Source: Streptomyces niger
GTDB taxonomy: Bacteria > Actinomycetota > Actinomycetes > Streptomycetales > Streptomycetaceae
Direction of reading: 5' to 3'
Assembly: GCF_000718305.1 (NCBI RefSeq)
Contig: NZ_JOFQ01000009.1
Location: 1-64,000 of the forward strand
DNA: 64,000 nt
In this document: positions 9,537-18,952 of the stretch, piece after piece
Position numbering within the stretch: the first letter of the stretch is position 1
How the letters are laid out: each line of letters begins with the position of its first letter
The notes under the pieces: generated by a model
What the model was told of the DNA's origin: nothing
What the model saw: only the letters and a program-made list of their open reading frames with translations
Database searches by the model: none
Translations under genes and position numbers: made by a program

Positions 9537-11495
9537 TCACGCGGTGACGTGTTGTTGCGGCAGGTCGGGCGCGTCCGGCAGCGACAGGACGTCCTGGACC
9601 GCGCGCGCCACGATCCGCGGCCCTTCCTGGGTGAACACCGACTCGGGGTGGAACTGCAAGGAGGTGAAGTGCGGCCCGCGCAGCGCGTGCACCTCGCCGG
9701 TCGCCGGGTCCCGGCTCACCTCCACCACGCCGACCCCGTCCACCTCGGCACGGTCGGCGTGGCTCACCGCCGCGAAGGTGTTGTAGAAGCCGACCCGTTC
9801 CGGGCTGCCGAACAGGTCGATCTCCTTCTGCACGCCCTGGTTGGGTACGTCCTTGCGGCGCAGCGGGAAGCCGAGCCGGAGGCTGAGTGCCTGATGGCTG
9901 AGGCAGACGGCGAGGAAGGGCCGCCGGTCGCGCAACAGGGTGTCGACCGCGGTCCGCAGGTGCGCCATCTTCGGGTGGTCCGCCGCGTTCGGGTCGCCCG
10001 GCCCCGGCCCCATGACCACCAGGTCGTAACCGTCGAAGGAGTACGCCTCGTCGAACCGCCGCACGGTCACCGCGAGGCCCAGCGAACGCAACTGTCCGGC
10101 GATCATGGCGGTGAAGGTGTCCTCGGCGTCGACGACGAGGACCTCGCGGCCGGCGAGACCGGGTACCGGTCGCCGACGCTGCCCGACGTCGCTCAGCCAG
10201 AAGTCCGCGATCGTCTCGTTCCTGCTGCCCAGCGCGGCACGAACGGTGGGGTGTTCCGCGAAACGGGTGACGGCGGGCACCTCCAGGGCGGCGATCAGAC
10301 CGGCGGCCTTGGCCCGGGTCTCGGCCGCCTCGGCCGCCGGATCGGAGTGGCGTACCAGCGTGGCGCCGACTCCGATACGCAGCCGGCCCGCGGCCGAGAT
10401 GTCCGCGGTGCGGATCAAAATGGCCGAGTCCAGCGAGCGCGCGCCGTGCTCGTCGCGGCTGATCAGGGCGGCGACCCCGCTGTAGTAGCCGCGCCCTTGC
10501 GGTTCGTAGCGCTCGATGACCCGGCAGGCGCTCTCCAGTGGGCTCCCGGTGACCGTCGGCGCGAAGAGCGTCTCCCGCAGGACGTCGCGCACGTCCCGGT
10601 CGGTGTGGCCCTCGATGAAGTACTCGGTGTGCGCGACGCTGCCCATTTCCTTCAGGTAGGGGCCGACGACCCGGCCGCCCTCGGGGCAGATCTGGGCCAT
10701 CATCTTCAGTTCCTCGTCGACCACCATGTACAGCTCGTCGGTCTCCTTGCGGTCGGCGAGGAAACTCATGATCCCGGGCAGTTCGGGGCCGGACGGCGGA
10801 TAGCGGTAGGTGCCGCTGATCGGGTTCATCACGGCGAGGCCGTCGTGGAGACTGATGTGCCGTTCGGGTGAGGCGCCGACGAAGGTGCGGTCGCCGGTGT
10901 GCACGACGAACGTCCAGTACGCCCCGCTCTCCCGGTCCAGCAGCCGCCGGAAGAGGGCCAGGGCCCGGCGCGGTCCGAAGTCGGCGATGTCGGCCACGAA
11001 CGAGCGCTTGAGGACGAAGTTGGCGCCCTCGCCCTCGCCGATGGCCTCGGTGAGAACCCTGCGCACGGTGGCCGCGTACTCCTGGTCGTCCACGTCGAAG
11101 TGGGCGCCGTGCAGTTCGGTCGGCAGGTCGGGGATGCGCGCGACCGCGTCCTCGACGCGGACGGTCTCCTGCCCCGTGACGGTCAGTGCGATCAGTGGCG
11201 CTCCATCGTCGGGGGCGGCGAAACCGCGCTCGGCGACCTGCCGGTAGGGGATGACCGTCAGCACCTCGTGCCGGGGGCCGCCGCTCCCGGGCGCCACCGG
11301 GCCGTCCGGCAGCGGGATCCCTGCCAGGGACGAAGGCTGCGACACCTCGCCGACCAGGACGTCCAACAGCCCGGGGCCGGTCGTCTCCGGGCGGTGCAGC
11401 ACGGCGAACGGGCCCGGTGCCGCGCTCAGGATCCGGTCGAGGAGCCCTTCCACCGGCTCGTCGGGGCTCGGCGACGAGAAGGCTGCCGCGCTCAC
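9537..11495 (-). CDS. phzE: 2-Amino-2-desoxyisochorismate synthase PhzE
   Basis: 652 residues from GTG 11495, which overlaps the phzD stop by 4 bp. The N-terminal two thirds are the chorismate-utilising domain ([12 protein letters not shown] near residue 230, [31 protein letters not shown]). The C-terminal third is a class I glutamine amidotransferase with MGPGPGDPN, the nucleophile in [11 protein letters not shown] and the FHPES histidine. It carries PISGT rather than the Lys-containing PIKGT of PabB enzymes, consistent with C2 amination of chorismate to ADIC. It sits in the canonical phzD-phzE-phzF order. Confidence 0.96.
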   Translation of the reverse strand: MSAAAFSSPSPDEPVEGLLDRILSAAPGPFAVLHRPETTGPGLLDVLVGEVSQPSSLAGIPLPDGPVAPGSGGPRHEVLTVIPYRQVAERGFAAPDDGAPLIALTVTGQETVRVEDAVARIPDLPTELHGAHFDVDDQEYAATVRRVLTEAIGEGEGANFVLKRSFVADIADFGPRRALALFRRLLDRESGAYWTFVVHTGDRTFVGASPERHISLHDGLAVMNPISGTYRYPPSGPELPGIMSFLADRKETDELYMVVDEELKMMAQICPEGGRVVGPYLKEMGSVAHTEYFIEGHTDRDVRDVLRETLFAPTVTGSPLESACRVIERYEPQGRGYYSGVAALISRDEHGARSLDSAILIRTADISAAGRLRIGVGATLVRHSDPAAEAAETRAKAAGLIAALEVPAVTRFAEHPTVRAALGSRNETIADFWLSDVGQRRRPVPGLAGREVLVVDAEDTFTAMIAGQLRSLGLAVTVRRFDEAYSFDGYDLVVMGPGPGDPNAADHPKMAHLRTAVDTLLRDRRPFLAVCLSHQALSLRLGFPLRRKDVPNQGVQKEIDLFGSPERVGFYNTFAAVSHADRAEVDGVGVVEVSRDPATGEVHALRGPHFTSLQFHPESVFTQEGPRIVARAVQDVLSLPDAPDLPQQHVTA

Positions 11496-12115
11496 GCCAG
11501 GACCTCCTTGGCGGTGAGGACCATGGCGCAGCGCTCGGCGGCGTATCGGAGCGCCAAGTGGTGGTACTCCGCCGAGAAGTCGGCGACGGCGTCGGCGACG
11601 AGGAAGGGCTGGATGTCGTGGGTGAACGCCTCGACGGCCGACATCAGCACACCGACGTGTGCGTAGACGCCGCACACGATCAGCTGGTCGCGGCCGGCGG
11701 CCCGCATCCGCTCCAGCAGGTCGGAGCGGAAGAAGGCGCTGTAGCGCCACTTGGTGAGCCGCCAGTCGGCCGGCTCGGGGGCCAGCGCGTCGACGACCTC
11801 GCGGTCGGCGGGGTCCGGGCGCATCCCCGGGCCCCAGAAGTCCTTCAGGAGACCGCGCTCCCGGTCGTCCATGCCACCGGGCTGGGCGGTGTAGGCCACG
11901 GGGACGCCGTGTGCGGTGCACCGCTCCCGTACCAGCTCCGCGTTGGCCACGAGGGGGTCGCGCACGGTGTCGGGGAACGGCTTGAGGAAGTACCGCTGCA
12001 TGTCGTGGACGAGCAGGACCGCGCGGTCCGGGTCGATGGACCAGTCGGCGGTGTTGGCGGGCAGCTCGCCCGCGGTGGGCAGTGCGTAGGGCGTGATGGG
12101 CGGTATGCCGGGCAT
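11492..12115 (-). CDS. phzD: Isochorismatase-like hydrolase PhzD
   Basis: 207 residues, the standard PhzD size. It hydrolyses ADIC to trans-2,3-dihydro-3-hydroxyanthranilate and pyruvate. Visible features are [16 protein letters not shown] (catalytic Asp near 38), [15 protein letters not shown] (Lys) near 120 and [16 protein letters not shown], in which the cysteine nucleophile of true cysteine hydrolases is absent, as is normal for PhzD. The ATG is preceded by GGAGGTCAGGGCTT; phzC lies 36 bp upstream and phzE overlaps by 4 bp. Confidence 0.96.
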   Translation of the reverse strand: MPGIPPITPYALPTAGELPANTADWSIDPDRAVLLVHDMQRYFLKPFPDTVRDPLVANAELVRERCTAHGVPVAYTAQPGGMDDRERGLLKDFWGPGMRPDPADREVVDALAPEPADWRLTKWRYSAFFRSDLLERMRAAGRDQLIVCGVYAHVGVLMSAVEAFTHDIQPFLVADAVADFSAEYHHLALRYAAERCAMVLTAKEVLA

Positions 12116-12151
12116 AAGCCCTGACCTCCAGCTTCTGATGTCGGGACGGGT

Positions 12152-13324
12152 TCAGCCGCGCCAGGCCGAGACCACGTCGACGGCCTGCCGCGGGTTCAGC
12201 CGCGGGTCGCAGCGGCTGGTGTACGTCTCCCCGACGCGTGCGAGGGCTGCCTGGTCGGCGGCGCACTCGGTGACGTCGTCCGGCGTGGTCTCCAGGTGCA
12301 GGCCGCCGGCTACCCCGCCGCCGGCACGTACGGCGAGCTGGAAGTCACACACCTCGCGCACGACCGTCGCCACCATGCGGGTCTTGTGGCCGCAGGGGGC
12401 GGAGACGGTGTTGCCGTGCATCGGGTCGGTCAGCCAGATCACCGGGTGGCCGGCGGCGCGGACCGCCTCGACGAGCGGCGGCAGCCGGTCGGCGACCAGG
12501 TCGGCGCCCATCCGGGCGATCAGCGTGAGCCGACCGGGGTCCCGGTCGGGGTCGAGCCGCTCGCACAGGGCCAGCAACTCCTCGGGCGTCATGCCGGGGC
12601 CGACCTTGCAGGCCACCGGATTGAACACCTGGGCGAGCAGGGCGACGTGAGCGCCCTCCACTTGCCGGGTCCGCTCTCCGATCCACGGCAGGTGCGTGGA
12701 GCCGAGGTAGCTGCCGCCGTGCCCGTCCCGGCGCAGCATCGGTACTTCGTAGTCGAGCAGCAGGGCTTCGTGGCTGGTCCACACCGGTGCCTCGACGCCC
12801 TGACCCTCGGCCCGGCCCTTCCACCCCAGGTGTTCCACGATGTCGTTGGCGGCCATGTATCCGGCCAGGATGCGCAACGGGTCGGGGCGCCGGCTCTCGG
12901 CGTCCGGTTCGGGGCCGTTCACCATGTCGCCGCGGTACGAAGGCAGCTCCACCCCGTCGATCCGCTCCGTGGGCCGGGAACGGGGCTTGGCGAACTGACC
13001 CGCGATCCGCCCCACCCTGAGGACCGGCTTGTGTGTGGTCATGCGCAGCGTGCCCGCCAGCAGGTCGAGGAGCGCGGCCTTGCGGGCCACGTAGCCCGGC
13101 GTGTGCTCGTTCACGTCCTCGGCGCAGTCCCCGGCCTGCACCATCATCGCCTCGCCGGCAGCGACCCGGGCGAGCAGGGCACGCAGCGTCCGGATGTCGT
13201 CGGGTCTGGCGAGCGGCGGCCGGGCCTCCAGGGTCTCCCTGACCCGCTGCACCTGGAGCGGGTCGGCCCACTCCGGCTGCTGCAGCGCAGCGTGGGATTC
13301 GATGGGATGCAGAACGTTTTCCAT
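12152..13324 (-). CDS. phzC: Class II DAHP synthase PhzC
   Basis: 390 residues from ATG 13324, chosen because TTGGAG lies 8 nt upstream; a TTG at 13336 is an alternative. This plant-type (AroA II) enzyme condenses PEP and erythrose-4-phosphate. Visible features are [14 protein letters not shown] (metal-binding Cys), [64 protein letters not shown] and [15 protein letters not shown]. It diverts carbon into the shikimate pathway for phenazine supply and is shorter than the 460-residue housekeeping type II enzymes, as other PhzC proteins are. Confidence 0.95.
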   Translation of the reverse strand: MENVLHPIESHAALQQPEWADPLQVQRVRETLEARPPLARPDDIRTLRALLARVAAGEAMMVQAGDCAEDVNEHTPGYVARKAALLDLLAGTLRMTTHKPVLRVGRIAGQFAKPRSRPTERIDGVELPSYRGDMVNGPEPDAESRRPDPLRILAGYMAANDIVEHLGWKGRAEGQGVEAPVWTSHEALLLDYEVPMLRRDGHGGSYLGSTHLPWIGERTRQVEGAHVALLAQVFNPVACKVGPGMTPEELLALCERLDPDRDPGRLTLIARMGADLVADRLPPLVEAVRAAGHPVIWLTDPMHGNTVSAPCGHKTRMVATVVREVCDFQLAVRAGGGVAGGLHLETTPDDVTECAADQAALARVGETYTSRCDPRLNPRQAVDVVSAWRG

Positions 13325-13371
13325 GCTGTGCTCCAAGGGGGGAAGAACCGGGTTCTCCGAAGCGGGAACCG

Positions 13372-13860
13372 TCAGGTGGGTATTCCTTCACGCTTGATCT
13401 CGGGCACCGGAATGCTGAGCGCGCGCAGCTGCTCGAACGGGTTCATGAACTCGCGGTTCTGCTTGATCTTCCCGTTCTCCAGTGAGAACGAGTGCAGGAA
13501 GTGATTCTCGTAATAACCCTCGGGGTAACCGGGGAACCGGATCTTCCCGTGCCCGTCGCACTCGACCCAGAAGTGGTTGGGGTCGTCCGTCTCGAAGATG
13601 CGGATGTTGTACCACTCCCAGTCGGGGAAGCACTTCAGCGACCAGACGGCGTGCTCGGCGAGGCGGTCCCGTCCCTTGATGACGATGGGGGAGCCGGTGT
13701 CGGTGGTCCACAGGCCACCGCTGCCGTCTTCGGTGAAGAGCTCGTGCCGCCGGAGGCGGTCCTCGCCCTTGGTGTGCATGTACTGCTCCACGACGGCCCG
13801 GTGCACGCGGCGGAGTTCGGTCGCGTCGGTGAATCCCTGGGAAGCTGTGGTTCCGGACAT
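13372..13860 (-). CDS. phzB: Phenazine tricycle-forming protein PhzB
   Basis: 162 residues, typical of PhzA/PhzB, an NTF2-fold protein that accelerates condensation of two aminoketone molecules to the tricycle. Visible features are [55 protein letters not shown] (conserved His and aromatic pocket), [20 protein letters not shown] and ENHFLHSF with C-terminal [16 protein letters not shown]. It is the first gene of the core operon; a single copy, as is usual outside Pseudomonas, where phzA and phzB are duplicated. Confidence 0.96.
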   Translation of the reverse strand: MSGTTASQGFTDATELRRVHRAVVEQYMHTKGEDRLRRHELFTEDGSGGLWTTDTGSPIVIKGRDRLAEHAVWSLKCFPDWEWYNIRIFETDDPNHFWVECDGHGKIRFPGYPEGYYENHFLHSFSLENGKIKQNREFMNPFEQLRALSIPVPEIKREGIPT

Positions 13861-14174
13861 GGAAAACCCCTCTCGGGTTCTGGCTGATGACTTCCGGATG
13901 AATGGCGTGGGCGCTTCGAGGCGTTGGCGGTGCGAACGGTGGGGAAGCGCATCACGGGACGGCCGGACGGTGCTCGTCCACGGCAGCGGTCACGGCGATT
14001 TCCTGCCGGACTCGATGCAGCTTAATGACCGGTCGGCGGGTGCGGAAGGAAAATCGACACCGAATGCACAGTCGGCCTCGGGACGAAATACAGACGCGCC
14101 GGGGCAGCCCGTCGGAACGGGCGGCCCCGGCGCTGGTCCGGGAATTCAGAAAAGGCGAAGAAGGCGGGGACAGG
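13861..14174. other. Intergenic region upstream of phzB
   Basis: 314 bp without a gene. It holds the terminator hairpin at 14096-14133 and must contain the promoter of the phz core operon if that operon is not read through from the regulator. I could not find a convincing -35/-10 pair on the minus strand. The segment CATTAA (minus, about 14035-14021) is AT-rich for this genome but has no partner. Confidence 0.5.
14096..14133 (-). terminator. Hairpin after the StrR-like regulator
   Basis: A 10-bp outer stem (14096-14105 with 14124-14133), one A/G mismatch, then a 6-bp inner stem (GCCCGT/ACGGGC) around a CGGA loop. It lies 42 nt downstream of the regulator stop, between the regulator and phzB. 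Confidence 0.8.
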
Positions 14175-15188
14175 TCAGGCGGCGCCGGTGCGCGGCGACG
14201 CCGCGTCGGCCAGGGCCTGCCATTCCGCGGCCCGCTGGGCGGCGACGGTGGCCACCAGCGGGGCGCAGTGACCGGGCAGGGCGGCCGTGATCCGTCGCCA
14301 CTCGTGCGGGGAGAGCTCCGTGACGAGCATGGCCCGCAGCAGCCGGCGGCCGGGCTCGCTGCCCTTCAACGACGGGTCCTTGGCCAGCTTGCGCACGGCC
14401 GTGGCCACCGGGTTCGGCCACTCCGCCGGGTGTTCCCGGCCGGGCGGCGCGGCGGGCCGGCGGGACGGTTCGCCGGCCGGTGGGACGGCCGCCCGCGCCG
14501 CTCCGGTGGCGGTATGGCGGCCCCCGGGCACGGGGTCCTCGCCGCGCCGCAGCCGGTCCCGTACGTCGCGGACCGTGGCCGTGGACAACCCTGTCGCATG
14601 GGCCAGTTGCCGTAGCGAGACGGTGGGGTCGGTTGCGATCAGGCCGGCTGCGTGGAGCCGGCCGTCGACGCTGCTGAGCGGCCGTGCGGTGCCGTCCCTG
14701 CCGATCCTGGTGTGCGACTGAGGAATTTCCGCACTCGCACTCGTACGCAGCTTGCCCACGGTCTTGCCGCTGAGACCGGTGCGCTCTGCAATGGCGCGGT
14801 CCGACCAGTGGGGGTGGCTGCGCAGGATGCGCTCGGCGGCGGCGCGGCGCTCGGCCCGGGACAGCGGCAGGCCGTGCCGGACGTTCAGCTGCACCGAGAG
14901 CACGTACGCGTCGGCCTCGCTGCCGTCGAAGAAGCGCACCGCGATGGTGTGGTGGCCGCGCAACCGGGTGGCGTGGAGTCGGTGCATGCCGTCGATGACC
15001 CGCATCGTCGGCCGGTGCACCACGATGGCTTCGAACTCCCGGCCGGAGCCGGCGAGCGCCCGGACGTGCCCCTCGTCGCAGGCGCCGCCACGTGGTGAGT
15101 CAGACGGCTCCAGCCGGTCGATCGGCACGCTCTCCACGCTCTGGGAACCGGGCCGGACGGCACCGTCCGGGCTGCCGATGGTTGTCAC
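14175..15188 (-). CDS. StrR-like transcriptional regulator with ParB/Srx N-terminal domain
   Basis: 337 residues from GTG 15188 (GGAGGGGGG upstream). The N-terminus is a ParB-like nuclease fold (VPIDRLEPSDSPR, ALAGSGREFEAIVVHRPTMRVIDGMHRL split around residues 20-75), then RFFDGSEADAYVLSVQLNVRHGLPLS and a helix-turn-helix HWSDRAIAERTGLSGKTV near 130. A second HTH-like stretch is SLRQLAHATGLSTATV near 190. This is the architecture of the pathway-specific activators StrR, NovG and Bbr. It lies directly upstream of phzB and is the best candidate activator of the phenazine core. The Pro/Ala-rich linker near 230-265 looks flexible. Confidence 0.88.
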   Translation of the reverse strand: MTTIGSPDGAVRPGSQSVESVPIDRLEPSDSPRGGACDEGHVRALAGSGREFEAIVVHRPTMRVIDGMHRLHATRLRGHHTIAVRFFDGSEADAYVLSVQLNVRHGLPLSRAERRAAAERILRSHPHWSDRAIAERTGLSGKTVGKLRTSASAEIPQSHTRIGRDGTARPLSSVDGRLHAAGLIATDPTVSLRQLAHATGLSTATVRDVRDRLRRGEDPVPGGRHTATGAARAAVPPAGEPSRRPAAPPGREHPAEWPNPVATAVRKLAKDPSLKGSEPGRRLLRAMLVTELSPHEWRRITAALPGHCAPLVATVAAQRAAEWQALADAASPRTGAA

Positions 15189-15290
15189 GAATACGCCCCC
15201 CTCCGGGCCGTCAGATGTTCCTGCACGAGCCCTGTGCGCGCCATCCTGCGGGACACACAGGGACCCGCCAACGTCGCCGGCGCGACTACG

Positions 15291-16559
15291 TCAGATGGCC
15301 CGGAGTCCGTCAAGTCCACTCCCGGCCAACAGCCCCGGGGTGCTGTCGTCGGCTCCGGCCAGCGCTGCCACCGCGTGAGCGGCGGAGGCCAGGGTCATGT
15401 GCCGGTGCCAGCCACGGAAGGAACGGCCCTCGAAGTCCTTGAGCCCCACGTCCTCGCCCGCGGCCGCGAGGTCCTGGCAGGCCCGGCCGCCGAGCCTGGT
15501 CAGTTGCAGCAGCGCGCCCGCGGGGACCGCGGCCATGTTGGTGACCCACAGGGCCGTGGGCGGGCCCTGCGGATCCCGCCATTCCCCGACGAGCACGAGG
15601 TCACCGGTGCCTTCGTGCGCGGTGCCGCGTCGTTGGCGCGGCAGTTCGCCGACGCATGCCACCCGGACCGCGACGGCCAGCGTCCCGCCCGGCCCGTCGG
15701 CCGGGCCGTCCGCGCTCACGGGGCGGCGCAGCCCCCGTACGCCCGCGAGGATGCGCCGGGCCTCCAGCGCGCCTCCGGCGTAGCCGGGCAGGGCCGGGTC
15801 CCCCATCATGAGCCGGGCCGTGCCGCGAATCCTCGCGATCACGGGGACACCGGCGGCGGTGAACCGGCCGAGGGTGGACCCGATCCGGTTGAGGTGGGTG
15901 TTGAGCACCACCGGGCGGGCCGGCACCTGCCAGGTGTGCATCATCCCCAGGACGGCCGTCGCCGCACACTGCTCCAGGGTCTCCCGGCCCGCCGCCACGG
16001 GGATCTCGGCCTGCCGCCGCCGCTCTTCGTCGGCGATCCAGAATTCCGGCAGGAACAGGCGCCAGTTGACCGGTGTGTGGCACGACTCGGTGGCGTACCA
16101 CACGCCGAAGGCGCGCTGGCCGCGGAAGACGCCGGTGCAGGGGTCGACGCCGTAGTCCACACCCACCGACTGGTCACCGGCCTTGGGGATGGACATGGGG
16201 TGCACCACCCAGGCGCGCGGCTCGGCCAGCCGCGCGAGGTGACCGGCCAGCGCTTCGCGCACCGGCCGCCAGTCCCAGGTGGAGCTGCTGATGAAGTGGT
16301 GCAGGCTCTGCTCGGTGGCCGAACCGCCCACCTGGGCGGCGATGTTCCGGATGGACTTGCGGCCCGGTGTCTGCAGCAGCCCGCGCAGGTACTGCTCCCC
16401 CTTGCGGCGCTGGTCCCGGCGCGCGAACGACGCGAACAGCACGTCGCTCAGTCTGCGGGTCACCGCTTCCCGCGTCTCCTGCTTGCCGCCGACACCGACC
16501 GGCGGCGCGGACCAGTACCCCTCGCGTACCGCTGCTTCGTCCCTGACGGACACGTTCAC
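15291..16559 (-). CDS. Degenerate IS701-family transposase-like protein B (probable regulator)
   Basis: 422 residues from GTG 16559, preceded by GGGGGAG; GTG 16553 is an alternative. It shares the layout of protein A: RKSIRNIAAQVGG, HHFISSSTWDWRPV, PKAGDQSVGVDYG, RIGSTLGRF, and C-terminal FEGRSFRGWHRHMTLASAAHA. The segment that carries the first catalytic Asp pair in active IS701 transposases reads VVHPMSIPKAG here, and the second acidic site reads LNTHLNRIG, so at least two catalytic acids appear lost. It has no terminal repeats and lies 102 bp upstream of the StrR-like regulator in the same direction. A regulatory role in the cluster is inference. Confidence 0.76.
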   Translation of the reverse strand: MNVSVRDEAAVREGYWSAPPVGVGGKQETREAVTRRLSDVLFASFARRDQRRKGEQYLRGLLQTPGRKSIRNIAAQVGGSATEQSLHHFISSSTWDWRPVREALAGHLARLAEPRAWVVHPMSIPKAGDQSVGVDYGVDPCTGVFRGQRAFGVWYATESCHTPVNWRLFLPEFWIADEERRRQAEIPVAAGRETLEQCAATAVLGMMHTWQVPARPVVLNTHLNRIGSTLGRFTAAGVPVIARIRGTARLMMGDPALPGYAGGALEARRILAGVRGLRRPVSADGPADGPGGTLAVAVRVACVGELPRQRRGTAHEGTGDLVLVGEWRDPQGPPTALWVTNMAAVPAGALLQLTRLGGRACQDLAAAGEDVGLKDFEGRSFRGWHRHMTLASAAHAVAALAGADDSTPGLLAGSGLDGLRAI

Positions 16560-16656
16560 GAGTCTCCCCCTCTGGCACAGTGCTCCCTCGCTCGCCGTCA
16601 AGAATCGCCCCGGACGGGCCGTGCGGACGAGGTGTGGAGGCTCCCTCGGTGCCCCT

Positions 16657-16683
16657 CCGTGTGGTGGTCCCCCCACCACACGG
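16657..16683 (-). terminator. Hairpin after pabAB
   Basis: An 11-bp perfect stem (CCGTGTGGTGG at 16657-16667 pairs with 16673-16683), loop TCCCC. It lies 99 nt downstream of the pabAB stop and upstream of IS701-like gene B, so it probably ends the methyltransferase-pabAB transcript. Confidence 0.72.
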
Positions 16684-16781
16684 CCGCCGGGGGAACGCCT
16701 TTTGTCCTGGCCGTGGGCGGTTGTGAGGGTGGCGGGAGCACCATCTCGGTGTGGTGGCGGACCCGGTCACGGAGGGGCGGG

Positions 16782-18908
16782 TCAGCCGGGGACGGAGTCG
16801 GTCCTGCGGCGGCCCGGAAAATCGGCTCCGGTGAGCATCAGCAGTGGCGCCGCTTTGACCGCGGTCTCCTCGAACTCCTCCGCCGCGTCCGACAGCGCGA
16901 CGATGGCGCCGCCCACGCCGTAACGGACGCGTCCGGGCGTGACCACGGCGGTGCGGATCGCGACGCTCAGATCGACCGCCCCGGACAGCGAGAAGTAGCC
17001 GATGGCGCCCGAGTAGACGCCGCGCGGTCCGCCCTCCAGCCGATCGATGATCTGCATGGTGCGCACCTTCGGCGCCCCCGTCATGGACCCGGCGGGGAAC
17101 GCGTCCCGCACGCAGTCGACGGCGGTTCCGCCCGGCCGCAGTCTGGCCCTTACGGTGCTGACCAGTTGGTGGACGGTGGCGTAGGACTCGACGTCGAACA
17201 GCCCGCTGACCTCGACGGAACCGAGCTCGGCACGCCGGCCGAGGTCGTTGCGGACCAGGTCGACGATCATCAGGTTCTCCGCCCGGTCCTTCTCGTTCGT
17301 GCGCAGTTCCTCGACGATGGCGGCGTCCTCGGCCGCCGTCGCCCCGCGCGGCCGGGTGCCCTTGATCGGCTTGGACTCGGCGACGCCCGCCGCGCTCACC
17401 CGCAGGAACCGCTCGGGCGACGTACTGAGCACGGACAGCCCGCCGAAGCGCAGCAGGGCGGCGTACGGGGCGGGGCTGAAGCGGCGCAGCGCGCGATAGC
17501 CGTCCCATGGGTCGACGGGGCAGTCCGCCTCGGCGAGGTTGGTCAGACAGACCTCGTACGTCTCCCCGGCGGCGATCTCGTCCTGGCAGGCGTCGATGAG
17601 CCCGAGGTAGGCGTCGCGCTCGTGGCGCAGCCGGATGCCGGCGGCCGGGGCCGGTCGGGCCGGTTCCCCGGCAGCGACGCCCGCCAGCGAGTCCAGCGTC
17701 CGCGCGGTCGAGGCCAGCCAGGCACGCGCGTCCCGTTCGTCGTCCGCCACGAGCGCCATCAGATGGGTGACGCCGGTGAGGTGGTCGAGGACCACCGCGC
17801 GATCGGCGAACACCATGGCGGCATCGGCGTCCTCCGCCTGGTGCACCAGGGCGCCACCGCACTCCGACTTCAGTTCGTACCCGAGGTAGCCGACCCAGCC
17901 CAGGGCGAAGTCGAAGAGCACGTCGGGCAGTTCCGTGCGTATGCTGCGTAGGTCGCGGTCGAGCCAGTCGAGGAACTCGCCCGTGACGATCTGCAGGCCG
18001 TCGGCCGAGCTCACCGTGACGGTGCTGCTCCACACGTCGGCCTTGGCCACCCGCGCGAGCGGCCCCGAGGCGTCGCCCATGACGGAAAAGCGCCCGGCGT
18101 TCGCGTCGGGCCTGCTGCTGTCCAGCCAGAAGGCGTTCGCACTCCGGCCGAAGAGCCGCTGGTACACCACCTCGTCGCACCAGCGCGTCGGCACCTGCTC
18201 CGTCACCACCCGTAGCCGGCGGGGCTCGGGCCCGTCCGGAGCAGGAGGCGTGCCGGGGGCCGTGAGGTGGGCGGGCTCGACGGCCGCCCGGACCCGCGGC
18301 GCCGGGTGCCGACCGGCCCCCTGCGCCGCCTGCCACTCCGCCGTCAGGTCACGGAAATTGGCCAACAGTTCATGGCCGTACCGGGTCAGGATCGACTCGG
18401 GGTGGAACTGCACCCCCCACTGCGGCCGGTCCCGGTGGCGGTGCCCCATCAGGATGCCGTCCTCGGTCCACGCCACCGCTTCCATCGCGGCCGGCAGCTC
18501 CGTAACGGCCAGCGAGTGGTACCGCACCACCTCGAAGGGCGAGGGCAGACCCCGGAACAGGCCGGTGCCGGTGTGCCGCACCATCGACGTGCGGCCGTGC
18601 CGGGGCTCCTGCGCCCGGGTGACCGCTCCGCCGTGCAGCAGCGCCAGCCCTTGATGACCCAGGCAGATACCGAGGACCGGGATGTCGCCGCGCTCGACGA
18701 TCTCCCGGCAGATGCCGAAATCCTCGCGCCTGCCGGGGTGGCCGGGGCCCGGCGAGAGAACCACGTTGTCGAATGCGGCGAGAAGCGCCGGATCCCACCG
18801 CGGGTCGTCGTTCCGTAGCACCACGGGCTCGACTCCGTTGACCCGGGCCAGATAGTGGTGGAGGTTGTAGGTGAACGAGTCGTAATTGTCAATCAGTAGA
18901 GTGCGCAC
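16782..18908 (-). CDS. pabAB: Aminodeoxychorismate synthase, fused PabA-PabB
   Basis: 708 residues from GTG 18908. Residues 1-190 are the glutamine amidotransferase (LLIDNYDSFTYNLHHYL, SPGPGHP, nucleophile in LGICLGHQGLALLHGG, FHPES). About 240-700 is the PabB domain, with TYEVCLTNL, STSPERFL, the diagnostic ESKPIKGTRPRG whose lysine is the PabB nucleophile, KDRAENLMIVDLVRNDLGR, and PAGSMTGAPK. It aminates chorismate at C4. The fused form is common in antibiotic clusters (PABA or p-aminophenylalanine paths), but no ADC lyase or PapB/PapC gene is in the window. It may feed folate for the methyl cycle or a second aryl building block. Confidence 0.92.
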   Translation of the reverse strand: MRTLLIDNYDSFTYNLHHYLARVNGVEPVVLRNDDPRWDPALLAAFDNVVLSPGPGHPGRREDFGICREIVERGDIPVLGICLGHQGLALLHGGAVTRAQEPRHGRTSMVRHTGTGLFRGLPSPFEVVRYHSLAVTELPAAMEAVAWTEDGILMGHRHRDRPQWGVQFHPESILTRYGHELLANFRDLTAEWQAAQGAGRHPAPRVRAAVEPAHLTAPGTPPAPDGPEPRRLRVVTEQVPTRWCDEVVYQRLFGRSANAFWLDSSRPDANAGRFSVMGDASGPLARVAKADVWSSTVTVSSADGLQIVTGEFLDWLDRDLRSIRTELPDVLFDFALGWVGYLGYELKSECGGALVHQAEDADAAMVFADRAVVLDHLTGVTHLMALVADDERDARAWLASTARTLDSLAGVAAGEPARPAPAAGIRLRHERDAYLGLIDACQDEIAAGETYEVCLTNLAEADCPVDPWDGYRALRRFSPAPYAALLRFGGLSVLSTSPERFLRVSAAGVAESKPIKGTRPRGATAAEDAAIVEELRTNEKDRAENLMIVDLVRNDLGRRAELGSVEVSGLFDVESYATVHQLVSTVRARLRPGGTAVDCVRDAFPAGSMTGAPKVRTMQIIDRLEGGPRGVYSGAIGYFSLSGAVDLSVAIRTAVVTPGRVRYGVGGAIVALSDAAEEFEETAVKAAPLLMLTGADFPGRRRTDSVPG

Positions 18909-18952
18909 GGTCTTTTCTCGACTAGGGAAGCGGACGGCACGGGCTGGGGCAC

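Noticed and set aside
9537..12266. PhzE reading frame extended to 12266
   Set aside because: The upstream 257 codons are antisense or out-of-frame to phzD; the GTG at 11495 overlapping the phzD stop is the natural start.
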